Assembly: GCA_036303105.1 (NCBI GenBank)
Contig: JAXJBF010000117.1
Coordinates: forward strand, 7,522 to 71,521
Length of the DNA stretch: 64,000 bases
Source of the DNA: UMGS1590 sp036303105
Lineage (GTDB): Bacteria; Bacillota; Peptococcia; Peptococcales; Peptococcaceae
Reading direction: 5' to 3'
The notes beneath the pieces were generated by a model. It was not told the DNA's origin. It saw only the letters and a program-made list of their open reading frames with translations, and did not search any database. The translations under genes were made by a program, and so were the position numbers. Below, in pieces: positions 25,569 through 34,186 of this stretch (positions are counted from its first letter, which is position 1; each line of letters begins with the position of its first letter).

Positions 25569-26945
25569 TCACCATTTTTGCGCAACAGCGCAGCCTTCTT
25601 CCTGTGCCAGCTCTCTGTGCACCTGCACAGCCATCACAACGGTAACCACAGCCGTCAGCACATCAGCCAGCGGCTGCGCATAAAGAATGCCTGCCACGCC
25701 CCAACACAGCGGTAAAAGTACAATCACTGGCAGAAAACAGATACCCTGTCGGCACGCACCGAGGAAAAGCCCCGCCCGCCCTTTGCCAAGCGCCAAAAGC
25801 AACGACGCATAAACCGTATGAAAACCAAAGAGCATGAACGACAAACCATTCGCCGCCAGCGACGCTGCACCCACTGTCTGCATAGCGGCCTGCCCCTTGG
25901 CAAAAACAGCCATGATCTGTGGTGCCAGCGCTGCCGCCGTCAAACCAGCCAGCACACAAAAACCGCTGGACCACAGGAGTGCCGTTCGAATGGCTGCCCG
26001 CAGACGCGCAAAATCTCTGGCGCCATAGCTGAAGCCGGCGACAGCCTGAAACCCTTTCAAAAAACCGAACACCACCAGCGTTCCCATGGCCGCAATGCGT
26101 GTGACTGCGCCCATCCCTGCAATCACAGCATCACCATAAGGATTCGCGGCGCGATTGATCAACGCCACTGACAAACTGGTCAAAAGCTGAAACACCAGCG
26201 TCGGCACGCCGATCTTTAAAATTTCTGCCATGATGCGGCGGCTTGGTGAAAAATATGTGATACCGAAGGAAAACGCACTCTTTCCACGAAGAACGTACCA
26301 CAAATACACCAGTGTCGATGCCAACTGCGACACAGCGGTGGCGATGGCAGCACCTGCTACGCCCCACCCCAGGCCATAAATGCACAGCGGGTCCAGGCCA
26401 ATGTTCAGCACCGCCCCCAAAAGCATGGCACACATGGTGATCTTTGCAGCGCCTTCACTGCTCACAACATTGTTCATCGTCACATTAAATACATTGAAAA
26501 GGCAGGAAATCACATAAATGCGCGCATAAGTCAGTGCGTACGGCAGAATCGTCGCCGTGGCACCCAGTGATGATAAGAGCGGTGCCAGAAAAAATGTCGC
26601 CAATGCGATCACCACAGCACCCAACAGCACACTGCTGAACAACGCCGTGCTGGCGACCTGGTTGGCCAGCGCCCGATCGCCGCGCCCCAAAAGCCGCGAC
26701 AAAAACGACGCCGCACCATTGCCAAACATCAGCCCCAGGCCCACAACAACCTGCCCCAACGGAAAGGTGACAGAGACAGCCGCCAACGGCGCCGCGCCCA
26801 GCCCACTCACAAAATACGCATCGACCAGATTGTACAGTGCATTGATGAGCATACCAATCATGATCGGTATGCCAAGCGCCAGCAACGCCTGTGATACCGG
26901 CGCATGGCTCAAAAGATCCAGTTTGCTTGTCTGTTTGTTCATCAT
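25569..26945 (-). CDS. MATE family efflux transporter
   Basis: A 458-residue, 12-helix antiporter. It opens with LLALGIPIMIGMLINALYNLVDAYFVSGLG, the standard MatE start, and repeats the pattern in the second half (ILKIGVPTLVFQLLTSLSVALINRAA). MATE proteins export drugs or cationic compounds using H+ or Na+. The ATG at 26945 follows AAAGGAG. The promoter carries two copies of a 15-bp palindrome, so a repressor, not encoded next to it, probably controls it. Confidence 0.93.
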   Translation of the reverse strand: MMNKQTSKLDLLSHAPVSQALLALGIPIMIGMLINALYNLVDAYFVSGLGAAPLAAVSVTFPLGQVVVGLGLMFGNGAASFLSRLLGRGDRALANQVASTALFSSVLLGAVVIALATFFLAPLLSSLGATATILPYALTYARIYVISCLFNVFNVTMNNVVSSEGAAKITMCAMLLGAVLNIGLDPLCIYGLGWGVAGAAIATAVSQLASTLVYLWYVLRGKSAFSFGITYFSPSRRIMAEILKIGVPTLVFQLLTSLSVALINRAANPYGDAVIAGMGAVTRIAAMGTLVVFGFLKGFQAVAGFSYGARDFARLRAAIRTALLWSSGFCVLAGLTAAALAPQIMAVFAKGQAAMQTVGAASLAANGLSFMLFGFHTVYASLLLALGKGRAGLFLGACRQGICFLPVIVLLPLCWGVAGILYAQPLADVLTAVVTVVMAVQVHRELAQEEGCAVAQKW

Positions 26946-26969
26946 GGTTCTCCTTTCGTCCAAGACACT

Positions 26970-27031
26970 ACTATAAATTATAGTATAGCTATACGCCGCA
27001 CATCATACTATATTTTATAGTAATCTGTCAA
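26970..27031 (-). promoter_or_regulatory. MATE promoter with two palindromic operators
   Basis: Minus-strand TTGACA (27026-27031), 18-bp spacer, TATGAT (27002-27007). The palindrome ACTATATTTTATAGT (27007-27021) fills the spacer. A second, ACTATAAATTATAGT (26970-26984), sits in the untranslated leader. Centres are 37 bp apart. Confidence 0.65.
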
Positions 27032-27076
27032 GATCGCTTGTATTCATGCTGAGTGCAACAAACGATTCTATAAAAA

Positions 27077-27106
27077 AACCGCAGAAGCCATTAAACTTCT
27101 GCGGTT
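27077..27106 (-). terminator. Terminator after the esterase-like lipoprotein gene
   Basis: Arms AACCGCAGAAG and complement, then seven T on the minus strand. Confidence 0.8.
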
Positions 27107-27138
27107 CTTTATGATTCATTACCAGCTCACGCCAGTGA

Positions 27139-29358
27139 TCAGTTTTCTGTTGACGCATCACTCTGATTAAACAGAGGTGCCAACACATCCGCGTGGTCTT
27201 CAAAGATCGTCAGCAGCGTTTTGTCCCAATGCCGTGCGTCTTTTTCAGAACTGCCAAATACATAGTCCTCCTGTCCATAGTCAATGGCATCAAATCCCGG
27301 CACGGCCTTGCTGGCACCTTTTGTGCGATAGGCAACAGCATCCGCCAATGAAAACGAAACATCTTCCAGGTCATCATCATTTACCCAGCTGCTTATATCG
27401 GTGCCGGTTGCTTCAGAAGCCGATCCATTTGCTGTCTGTGGTGTTGCATCAGGCGTTTCAATCTCGTTGCCTTCTGCATATTCGCCAACCATCTGATCAA
27501 CATACAAGCTGAAAGATTCACTGAAAATTTCCGATGGCACATGACCACCATCCCATTGCCATTCAACATCGGCGTCAATGCCTGCGTTCAACATGGCAAT
27601 TTCCAAATTCAGCGATGAAAACAAAGACATATCCCCTTCTGAAGCGCCCATCACCATTCTGACCCAAGTTGGCTTTTCTGTGTCGTCATCACCAATGTAT
27701 TGCAATGGATCATACAGATCTACAATGTTGTTGCCATATTCATCACCTGCTTCAATTTCTTCAATATCAGCAGTATAGGCATCAACCATCTCATCATAGG
27801 TTGCATAGTTGGACGAATCTACACCGCTGCCAGCAGCCTGTGTGGTGCCAGCATCCGGTGTGCCAACAGTCATCGTATCGCCTGCACTGTTGGCAGCAAT
27901 ATCTGCATTGGCAATGCCCTGACCGTCGTCAGGTTTGTCGCCTGGGGCACCGCCGCCTGGCATACCTCCTTCAGGCAAGGCTCCACCTGGCATACCACCG
28001 CCAGGCCCATTGCTGGCGCCTTTTGCATAACGGCCTTCAATAAAAGCCGTTGCTTTGTCTTCGCTGCTCATCGCCGCCACCTCATCATCGCTGAGTGCAT
28101 TGCCATCAGCATCGAACCAGGTCCAATCGTCGGCATAGTCAAGATTGTCCAGGTACCACTGCAGATTTGACTGAAATTCAGCCAGGTAGAGATCCAAATA
28201 AGTGCCATGATAACCGTTGGTTTCCGGATAGCTGTCCGGATCATAATCGATGGTAAGTGCAATCTCATCATCCTTGTCACCATCATTATTGAGATCAAAT
28301 CCCACATCTGCCTCTTCCACTGTCAGATTCTGATCGTTGATATAATCCATATACGCTTCAGACAGATAGCTGGCAAGTTGTTCTTGGAATGGGGTGCCAA
28401 ATTCATAAGTGGTATCCATGTAGTATTCAAATGCCAGCGCCATGTCTGCTTCAGACAACGATGTGATTGGACTGTAAGCGATGCATCCCCAGGCGCCATC
28501 GGAAATGTCGTACTCACTGCCATCAATGGTCACCGTCGTTGTATAGCCCCCATCGGACAACGCATAGACGCCAACCGCCCCACAGGCAATTTCATACTCA
28601 TAAAAGTCTGGATTGTTTGAGGTCGCTGCAAACATTGTCGCGTGAGCACCGCCGCCAGAACCACCTGTTGAAACAAAACGATTTACATTTCCCGGCAAAT
28701 TGCCCAGCAGAATGTTATACTTTACATAACGCGCTGCATTTTTCTGGTCAACCAGGCAGCATGGTGCATCGCCAGTATAGGTCACTGTGCCTGATTCGTC
28801 TTCAATGGTATCCTGTTTGCCGCGATTGCCGCAGCTAACATTGATATAGCCCTCGGCCGCATAGGTGGTCGCTGCCAAAGTGTTTGTGCTGGAACTATAG
28901 CCAGCCGCACCAGTGTTCAATATGACGGGAGCGCTGTCTGCCGTATACACCTGACCGTTGGTACTAGTGACTTCCGCCTCGTGATCAATAACCAGAGCAC
29001 CTTTGACCGCCTCGCTATAGGTATCTGCCGTGATGTCTTCATCACCGTCGCCATTGGTATCAATGCCTGTCACGTATGCGCCCGGCACACAGACGGATAC
29101 CCCCTGCTCATCAGGCAGCTCTGGATAAGCCACTGCAGAAACAATGGACATTACCCAGGCATCGGCTTCGGCTTCGTATGTCCATTCCTGGTCTGCATTG
29201 TTGGCAAGATTTAAAGTGTCTTCAATGTAATTTTTTTCTTCTAAATCGGCCACACTGGCTGTCGCTGTCTGATCGTCTTCACTGCTTGTACAAGCGCAGC
29301 AAGCAAACAACAGAGCAAACACCATCAGCATCGCCATAATTTTTTTGAGTACTTTCAT
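27139..29358 (-). CDS. Tannase-like (subtype B) esterase lipoprotein
   Basis: A 739-residue secreted lipoprotein. The signal peptide ends LFAC with the lipid site at Cys20. The alpha/beta-hydrolase part has NAARYVKYN and the nucleophile elbow STGGSGGGAHATM (Ser234), then GCIAYSPITSLSEADMALAFEYYM; His near residue 604 in WDGGHVPSEIF is a fitting triad member. These resemble bacterial subtype B tannases, which cut gallate esters. Two EF-hand-like Asp loops (DTNGDGDEDI, DLNNDGDKDDEI) suggest calcium binding, and a Gly/Pro/Met-rich insert lies around 470-500. The ATG at 29358 has TAGGAGG. It follows the two-component genes and shares their promoter repeats. Confidence 0.7.
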   Translation of the reverse strand: MKVLKKIMAMLMVFALLFACCACTSSEDDQTATASVADLEEKNYIEDTLNLANNADQEWTYEAEADAWVMSIVSAVAYPELPDEQGVSVCVPGAYVTGIDTNGDGDEDITADTYSEAVKGALVIDHEAEVTSTNGQVYTADSAPVILNTGAAGYSSSTNTLAATTYAAEGYINVSCGNRGKQDTIEDESGTVTYTGDAPCCLVDQKNAARYVKYNILLGNLPGNVNRFVSTGGSGGGAHATMFAATSNNPDFYEYEIACGAVGVYALSDGGYTTTVTIDGSEYDISDGAWGCIAYSPITSLSEADMALAFEYYMDTTYEFGTPFQEQLASYLSEAYMDYINDQNLTVEEADVGFDLNNDGDKDDEIALTIDYDPDSYPETNGYHGTYLDLYLAEFQSNLQWYLDNLDYADDWTWFDADGNALSDDEVAAMSSEDKATAFIEGRYAKGASNGPGGGMPGGALPEGGMPGGGAPGDKPDDGQGIANADIAANSAGDTMTVGTPDAGTTQAAGSGVDSSNYATYDEMVDAYTADIEEIEAGDEYGNNIVDLYDPLQYIGDDDTEKPTWVRMVMGASEGDMSLFSSLNLEIAMLNAGIDADVEWQWDGGHVPSEIFSESFSLYVDQMVGEYAEGNEIETPDATPQTANGSASEATGTDISSWVNDDDLEDVSFSLADAVAYRTKGASKAVPGFDAIDYGQEDYVFGSSEKDARHWDKTLLTIFEDHADVLAPLFNQSDASTEN

Positions 29359-29386
29359 GACTGTCCTCCTATCTTTCAATGCTGCC

Positions 29387-29419
29387 ATTGTAGCGAAGAA
29401 AGATTGAACAAATATTGAA
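29387..29419 (-). promoter_or_regulatory. Esterase promoter with TTCAAT direct repeat
   Basis: Minus-strand TACAAT (29387-29392) has no consensus -35. TTCAAT occurs at 29414-29419 and 29403-29408, an 11-bp period ending 10 bp before the -10. The same layout occurs before the response regulator gene. Confidence 0.6.
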
Positions 29420-29425
29420 GGCAGG

Positions 29426-30679
29426 TCATGATTTTGCAAGCGGCAGCTGAACGGTACATATCACCTTGCCATCGCGGCATTGCAATTGGATCTGTCCCTT
29501 ATGCGCCACAACAATGGCTTTTGCAATGGCCAGTCCCAGTCCATAGTGCGCCCCTGTCTCATGACGTGCCGCATCGAGCCGATAAAATCGTTCAAATAGT
29601 CGCGTGCATTGCGCTTCCGGAATGGGCGCACCGCCATTGATCACCGTAAGCTGTGCAAGATTGTGTGCTGCCTGAAGCGTCAGTACGACTTCCTGCTCGC
29701 CTTGAGCATGATCAATGGCATTGTCCACAATAATTGACACCAGCTGTTTCAAGGAACCCTCCTCACCATTGATGAAAAGATCTTCCTGAATGCGGCAGTT
29801 CAACACCAGCCCTTTTTCAAAGGCAACACTTTCAAAAGGCAGCGCTTCCCCTTGAACCAAGCGGCTAAAATTCAATCGCTTCATTGCCGCTGGCCTATTT
29901 TCAGCTCGAGCCAGCGCCAACAGTTGTGCAACCAGCTGACCCATCTTTTCATTTTCATAGCAGATATTAGACAACCAAGGATTATCAGCGCCAATCTCTC
30001 GCGCCAAAAGCTCTGCATTGGCACCAATCACCGAAACAGGGGTTTTCAGCTCATGACCAGCATCGGAAATAAATTGTTTTTGACGACGGTCGCTGTCTTC
30101 CAGCGGTTTAACAATCTTACCCGCCAGATAAACAGCAACAAAGAACAACACCACCATCATCAATCCGCCAAACATGATGGTATTACGAAACAGCGTCGTC
30201 ATGCTCTGCTGCATGAGTGTATTGTCCATAAATGCCACCAATGTATACCCCTCTTTGTCAGCAGTGGTATATAGAAGATGCGCCATCTCTCCCTGCTGTT
30301 TGCCGCTGGCAAGAATTGTTTCCGCATAGCCTTGCAGCGCAGCATCATCATACACGCTCCCATCGTCATTATCCATGGCCAGAACAGCGCCATCATCCGA
30401 AATGGCGACAGAGTAAAAGGTGGCTAAATGAAACGCAGCATTCTTTTCCGAATGTGTCATTTCAGGCGGACCATTGAGCGTTTCGCTCTCAATCATCGGC
30501 TCATCCCCAGGCTGTCTGTCAAGCGAAAACAGTTCGGCATAACGGGCCAGCATGTCTCTGTTCGATGCCGCAACCTCTGCATAACTGGAAGTATAGATGA
30601 CCGCAAGGGTGGCAATAAACAGCAATGCCAAAACAGCCATGATCGCAGCCACAATCTTCCGTTTTGATTGTTTAAACAT
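29426..30679 (-). CDS. Membrane histidine kinase
   Basis: A 417-residue sensor kinase. A first helix (KIVAAIMAVLALLFIATLAVIY) and a second (MFGGLMMVVLFFVAVYLAGKIV) enclose an extracellular domain of about 130 residues. The H-box is DAGHELKTPVSVIG near 205-215, then VDNAIDHAQ and GLGLAIAKAIV. The ATG lies within the response regulator end (8-base overlap) behind a GAGGATGGAAG site. It likely senses an outside signal and feeds the partner regulator. Confidence 0.92.
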   Translation of the reverse strand: MFKQSKRKIVAAIMAVLALLFIATLAVIYTSSYAEVAASNRDMLARYAELFSLDRQPGDEPMIESETLNGPPEMTHSEKNAAFHLATFYSVAISDDGAVLAMDNDDGSVYDDAALQGYAETILASGKQQGEMAHLLYTTADKEGYTLVAFMDNTLMQQSMTTLFRNTIMFGGLMMVVLFFVAVYLAGKIVKPLEDSDRRQKQFISDAGHELKTPVSVIGANAELLAREIGADNPWLSNICYENEKMGQLVAQLLALARAENRPAAMKRLNFSRLVQGEALPFESVAFEKGLVLNCRIQEDLFINGEEGSLKQLVSIIVDNAIDHAQGEQEVVLTLQAAHNLAQLTVINGGAPIPEAQCTRLFERFYRLDAARHETGAHYGLGLAIAKAIVVAHKGQIQLQCRDGKVICTVQLPLAKS

Positions 30680-31358
30680 CTTCCATCCTCAATTCATAGC
30701 CCAATCCACGTACCGCTTTAATCATCGTCTTTGCGCCAACGTAATTCAGCTTTTTACGCGTGAACGACATATACACCTCTACATTGTTGTATTCCGCCTC
30801 GCTGTTCATGCCCCAAATCTTTACAGCAAACTGCTCACGACTCAACACCTGCCCTTGATTGATCATCAAATATTCAAGGATATGGTATTCTTTTTCACTC
30901 AATCGGACACTTTGCCCATTCGATGTACAAGACAGCGTAAATGTATGGCTGTCAAGGCTAATGTCACCAAAATGCAACATACCATCTGACATTTTAAAGG
31001 TGCGTCGGATGAGTGCACGCAACCGTGCCAAAAGTTCTTGGGTCATAAACGGCTTCGTCAAATAATCATCGGCACCGCTGTCCAACCCTGTGACCTTATC
31101 ATCCACGTCATCTTTTGCCGTCAGCATTAAAATTGGTGTCTGGATGCCTTTCGCCCGTGCTGTTCGTGCAATCGTAAAGCCATCCATTCCCGGCAGCATC
31201 ACATCCAACACAATGGCATCATAAACGCCACTTTCCACAGCTGCTAAGGCGTCGTTCCCTTCTGCACAATACTCCACGGCATACTTTTCCTGGCGCAGCA
31301 GCTCACAAAGCGCTTGCGCCATTCGCGCCTCATCTTCAACCAACAAAATTTTCATCAT
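30672..31358 (-). CDS. OmpR-family response regulator
   Basis: A 228-residue regulator with VEDE acidic pair, Asp in AIVLDVMLPGMDG, LTAKDD, and YLTKPF. The winged helix has VRLSEKEYHILEYLMINQGQVLSREQ and ends AVRGLGYELRMEDV. Two ATG codons follow GGAGGG; either may be used (31358 or 31355). It probably binds the TTCAAT repeats in front of itself and of the esterase gene. Confidence 0.92.
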   Translation of the reverse strand: MMKILLVEDEARMAQALCELLRQEKYAVEYCAEGNDALAAVESGVYDAIVLDVMLPGMDGFTIARTARAKGIQTPILMLTAKDDVDDKVTGLDSGADDYLTKPFMTQELLARLRALIRRTFKMSDGMLHFGDISLDSHTFTLSCTSNGQSVRLSEKEYHILEYLMINQGQVLSREQFAVKIWGMNSEAEYNNVEVYMSFTRKKLNYVGAKTMIKAVRGLGYELRMEDV

Positions 31359-31375
31359 TATCCCTCCAACTTATC

Positions 31376-31407
31376 ATTGTATACTGAGAAATTGAAAAAA
31401 GATTGAA
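31376..31407 (-). promoter_or_regulatory. Two-component operon promoter with TTCAAT direct repeat
   Basis: Minus-strand TACAAT (31376-31381) with TTCAAT at 31391-31396 and 31402-31407, again an 11-bp period, ending 9 bp before the -10. Confidence 0.6.
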
Positions 31408-31440
31408 ATCTGGCTCTTTTGCAGATGTTTCTCAGCCAAC

Positions 31441-31469
31441 TTGACAAATATTCTTGTTCCTCATACTAT
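31441..31469 (+). promoter_or_regulatory. padR promoter
   Basis: TTGACA, 17-bp spacer, TACTAT. Confidence 0.65.
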
Positions 31470-31508
31470 AAAAAACACAAACAACACATGCACAGGAAGG
31501 AGCGCATT

Positions 31509-32042
31509 ATGGCAACCATCGATCTCGTCGTGCTGGGCATGCTGAAAAAAGAACCGCTCAGCGCCTACGACATTCAAAAACGCGTCGACTACCGCAACAT
31601 CTCCCGCTGGGTGAAGATCAGTACACCTTCCATTTATAAAAAGGTTCTCCAACTTGAAAAGAAAGGCCTGATCTCTGGCACCACCGTCAAAGAAGGGAAA
31701 ATGCCTGAGAAAGTCGTCTACACACTGACCGCAGCTGGTCATGAAGCGTTTGAGCAATTGATGGCCGACATCGCATCACAGCCCATCCGCTTCTTTTTAG
31801 ACTTCAACGCCGTCATCGTCAATCTCGACGCCCTTCCAGCGGACAAACAGCGCGCCTGCATCGCCGATATTGAACAAAACATTGCCGTTCTTAAGGCCTA
31901 TCTTCTGGACAATCTTGCTGAAAAAGAGCCACTTCCCGACATTCCAGCCACGGGCATCGCCGTTCTTAAACAACAGCTGGCACTTGCAGAAACCATCGAA
32001 GAATGGCTCACCTCGTTGAAAGGAACCCAGTTTTCACAGTAA
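31509..32042 (+). CDS. PadR family transcriptional regulator
   Basis: A 177-residue regulator. The N-terminal PadR winged helix begins IDLVVLGMLKKEPLSAYDIQKRVD and includes ISTPSIYKKVLQLEKKGLISGTTVKEGKMPEKVVYTLTAAG. The C-terminal half is helical, as in the Vir-type dimerisation domain. The ATG at 31509 follows AGGAAGGAG. It is upstream of, and in line with, the alkylsulfatase-like gene, whose leader carries two palindromes that are good operator candidates. Confidence 0.9.
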   Translation: MATIDLVVLGMLKKEPLSAYDIQKRVDYRNISRWVKISTPSIYKKVLQLEKKGLISGTTVKEGKMPEKVVYTLTAAGHEAFEQLMADIASQPIRFFLDFNAVIVNLDALPADKQRACIADIEQNIAVLKAYLLDNLAEKEPLPDIPATGIAVLKQQLALAETIEEWLTSLKGTQFSQ

Positions 32043-32091
32043 ACCAAACATGCTTTGTCTGCATACTATGGTTACCCCTCGGTGACTAAGG

Positions 32092-32148
32092 CACAATATT
32101 GTGCGTACTTCACAGTTATTTTCTGTACGTTTATACTAAACGTACAGA
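32092..32148 (+). promoter_or_regulatory. Two palindromes before the alkylsulfatase-like gene
   Basis: GCACAATATTGTGC (32092-32105) is a perfect 14-bp palindrome. A second has 11-bp arms CTGTACGTTTA and TAAACGTACAG around a 3-base centre (32124-32148). No T run follows, so these look like operators, not terminators. Confidence 0.6.
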
Positions 32149-32187
32149 ACAACACAACGAAGCGTAGACCACCAAGGAGGAATTACA

Positions 32188-33471
32188 ATGACCATCTCTA
32201 CTCATTCATTCGCAGGCGAAGCAAAACTTAAAGAACATGCTCAATCTTTTTCCAGAAGGGTTGAACAGATCAACGATCAAGTCTGGTTCTTTACTGGATT
32301 TGGTGGCTCTAATATGATCGCTGTTGTAGGCGATGACAGCTGCGTGCTGATCGATAGCCTAAACGGCAAAGAAGTCGCTGAAGATGCCCTTGTCGAACTG
32401 AGAAAAATTACCGATAAGCCTGTAAACACCATCATCTATACCCACACCCACTTTGACCATACATCAGGTGCTGGTGTGTTTGCCAACGAAAGCACCGAAA
32501 TCATCGCCCATTCTTACAAAACAGCGGTCTATGGGCACAGCAATCTGATAAAAAACATCAGTCAGCAGAGAGGCAAACGTCAATTTGGGCCAACACTCAC
32601 TCAAGAAGAAAATATTTGTGTAGGCATTGGCATTTGGAACAATCCTTTCAGCACCCGCGCCCTGTTGGCGCCAAACAAGCTCATTGACGGAGAAAAAACC
32701 ATACTTGAACGTGCCGGCATCGAATTTCATCTGATCGCTGCACCAGGCGAAACCGACGACCAGCTCTTTGTCTGGCTGCCTGCTTTCAACATTCTTTGCT
32801 GCGGTGACAATTACTATGAATCTTGGCCAAATCTCTATGCCATTCGAGGCAGCCAATACCGTGACATCAGTGCCTGGATCGACGCTCTCGACAATATGTC
32901 AAACTATCCCGCCGAAATTCTGCTGCCGGGACACACCGCCGTCGTTCGTGGCAAAGACACCATTCATGACGTCTTAACCAATTATCGAAATGCCATTTCA
33001 TGGGTGCTCACTGAAACACTAAAAGGCATGGATCAAGGATTGACACCAGATGAACTGGTAGAGAAAGTCGTTTTGCCAGAGCATTTTGCCAACCTTCCTT
33101 ATTTGCAGGAATACTACGGCACGGTTCAATGGACGGTTCGCGCCATTTTTGACGGCTATCTGGGCTGGTTCGATGGCAACCCTACACACCTGAGCAGCCT
33201 TCCTGTCAAAGAACACGCAGAAAACATGCTTCGTATGATGGGCGGCGCCGATCGGCTGCTGAAAGAAATCAATGAAAGTGTTGCAGACGAGCGCTATCAA
33301 TGGGCTGCAGAATTGTGTGATATTCTCCTCAATGCAGGTATAGCTGTACCTGAAGCCAAAACATTGAAAGCCAATGCCTTGATCGGCCTGGGACGCATGC
33401 AAACCAGCGCCAACGGCAGACATTATTATCTCGTTTGCGCAAAAGAATTGATGCAAAACGCTCAACAATAA
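32188..33471 (+). CDS. Alkylsulfatase-like MBL-fold hydrolase
   Basis: A 427-residue metallo-beta-lactamase-fold enzyme. The metal motif THTHFDHTSG is at 85-94. The helical dimerisation domain of type III alkylsulfatases (SdsA1/BDS1) is visible as TVQWTVRAIFDGYLGWFDGNPTHL followed by a helical WAAELCDILLNAG region. It is shorter than SdsA1 (about 650), lacking the C-terminal SCP2-like domain, and has no signal peptide, so it would act in the cytoplasm. Cleaving alkyl sulfate esters is the family's reaction; the true substrate is unknown. Strong AAGGAGG site. Likely controlled by PadR. Confidence 0.8.
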   Translation: MTISTHSFAGEAKLKEHAQSFSRRVEQINDQVWFFTGFGGSNMIAVVGDDSCVLIDSLNGKEVAEDALVELRKITDKPVNTIIYTHTHFDHTSGAGVFANESTEIIAHSYKTAVYGHSNLIKNISQQRGKRQFGPTLTQEENICVGIGIWNNPFSTRALLAPNKLIDGEKTILERAGIEFHLIAAPGETDDQLFVWLPAFNILCCGDNYYESWPNLYAIRGSQYRDISAWIDALDNMSNYPAEILLPGHTAVVRGKDTIHDVLTNYRNAISWVLTETLKGMDQGLTPDELVEKVVLPEHFANLPYLQEYYGTVQWTVRAIFDGYLGWFDGNPTHLSSLPVKEHAENMLRMMGGADRLLKEINESVADERYQWAAELCDILLNAGIAVPEAKTLKANALIGLGRMQTSANGRHYYLVCAKELMQNAQQ

Positions 33472-33485
33472 AGCCATACAATCAT

Positions 33486-33519
33486 AAAGAGCCATTTTCG
33501 CTGCGAAAGTGGCTCTTTG
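33486..33519 (+). terminator. Terminator after the alkylsulfatase-like gene
   Basis: Near-perfect hairpin AAAGAGCCA...TGGCTCTTT with only a short T tail. Confidence 0.55.
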
Positions 33520-33548
33520 CTTTCGCATTTGATGATAAAAAACCTTTG

Positions 33549-33578
33549 TTGTACAGAATGACGTCGTCGTACTATAAT
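33549..33578 (+). promoter_or_regulatory. Promoter of the chromate-type transporter
   Basis: TTGTAC, 18-bp spacer, TATAAT. Confidence 0.6.
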
Positions 33579-33616
33579 TTTTAGTGCAGTCTTCACTGCA
33601 AAGAAGGAGGATGGAT

Positions 33617-34186
33617 ATGGGAGAAGAAAAAGTGTCGCTGTGGAAATTGTTCTGCGCAACATTCACATTGAGTGCGTTCACCTTCGGCGGCGGCTACGTC
33701 ATCATTACATTGATGAAAGACCGTTTCGTCGACAAGTACCATTGGCTGGAGGAAAGCGAAATGCTGGATATGGTGTCCATCGCACAATCTGCACCAGGAC
33801 CAATTGCTGTCAATGGATCAATCATCACCGGTTACAAACTGCGTGGGCTGCTGGGAGCACTGGCCGCCACACTGGGCACGGTGCTGCCACCATTTCTGAT
33901 CATCTGCGTGGTGTCGATTTTTTACGATGCGTTCGCCGATAATTTCATCGTCAGTGAACTATTAGAAGGCATGCAGGCTGGCGTTGGCGCTGTCATTGCT
34001 TCTGTCGTTTACGACATGGCTGCCGGCGTGGTCAAGGGACGTTCACCCTTTGCTGATTTGATCATGGTCGCTGCCTTTATTGCCACCTGTGTGTTTGGCA
34101 TCAGTGTTGTAGACATTGTCATCGTCTGCATCATTCTTGGCATCCTGCGCACCCTGCTCTTAAAGAAAAAGGAGGGGCAAGAATGA
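33617..34186 (+). CDS. Chromate transporter-family subunit 1
   Basis: A 189-residue half-size CHR protein. It has the signature TFGGGYVIITLMKDRFV and SIAQSAPGPIAVNGSIITGYKLRG, and about six hydrophobic segments. Short-chain CHR proteins come as pairs that together equal one full ChrA. They export chromate in some bacteria; in anaerobes the natural anion is unclear. The ATG at 33617 is spaced properly from AAGGAGG. The stop overlaps the next gene by 4 bases. Confidence 0.9.
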   Translation: MGEEKVSLWKLFCATFTLSAFTFGGGYVIITLMKDRFVDKYHWLEESEMLDMVSIAQSAPGPIAVNGSIITGYKLRGLLGALAATLGTVLPPFLIICVVSIFYDAFADNFIVSELLEGMQAGVGAVIASVVYDMAAGVVKGRSPFADLIMVAAFIATCVFGISVVDIVIVCIILGILRTLLLKKKEGQE

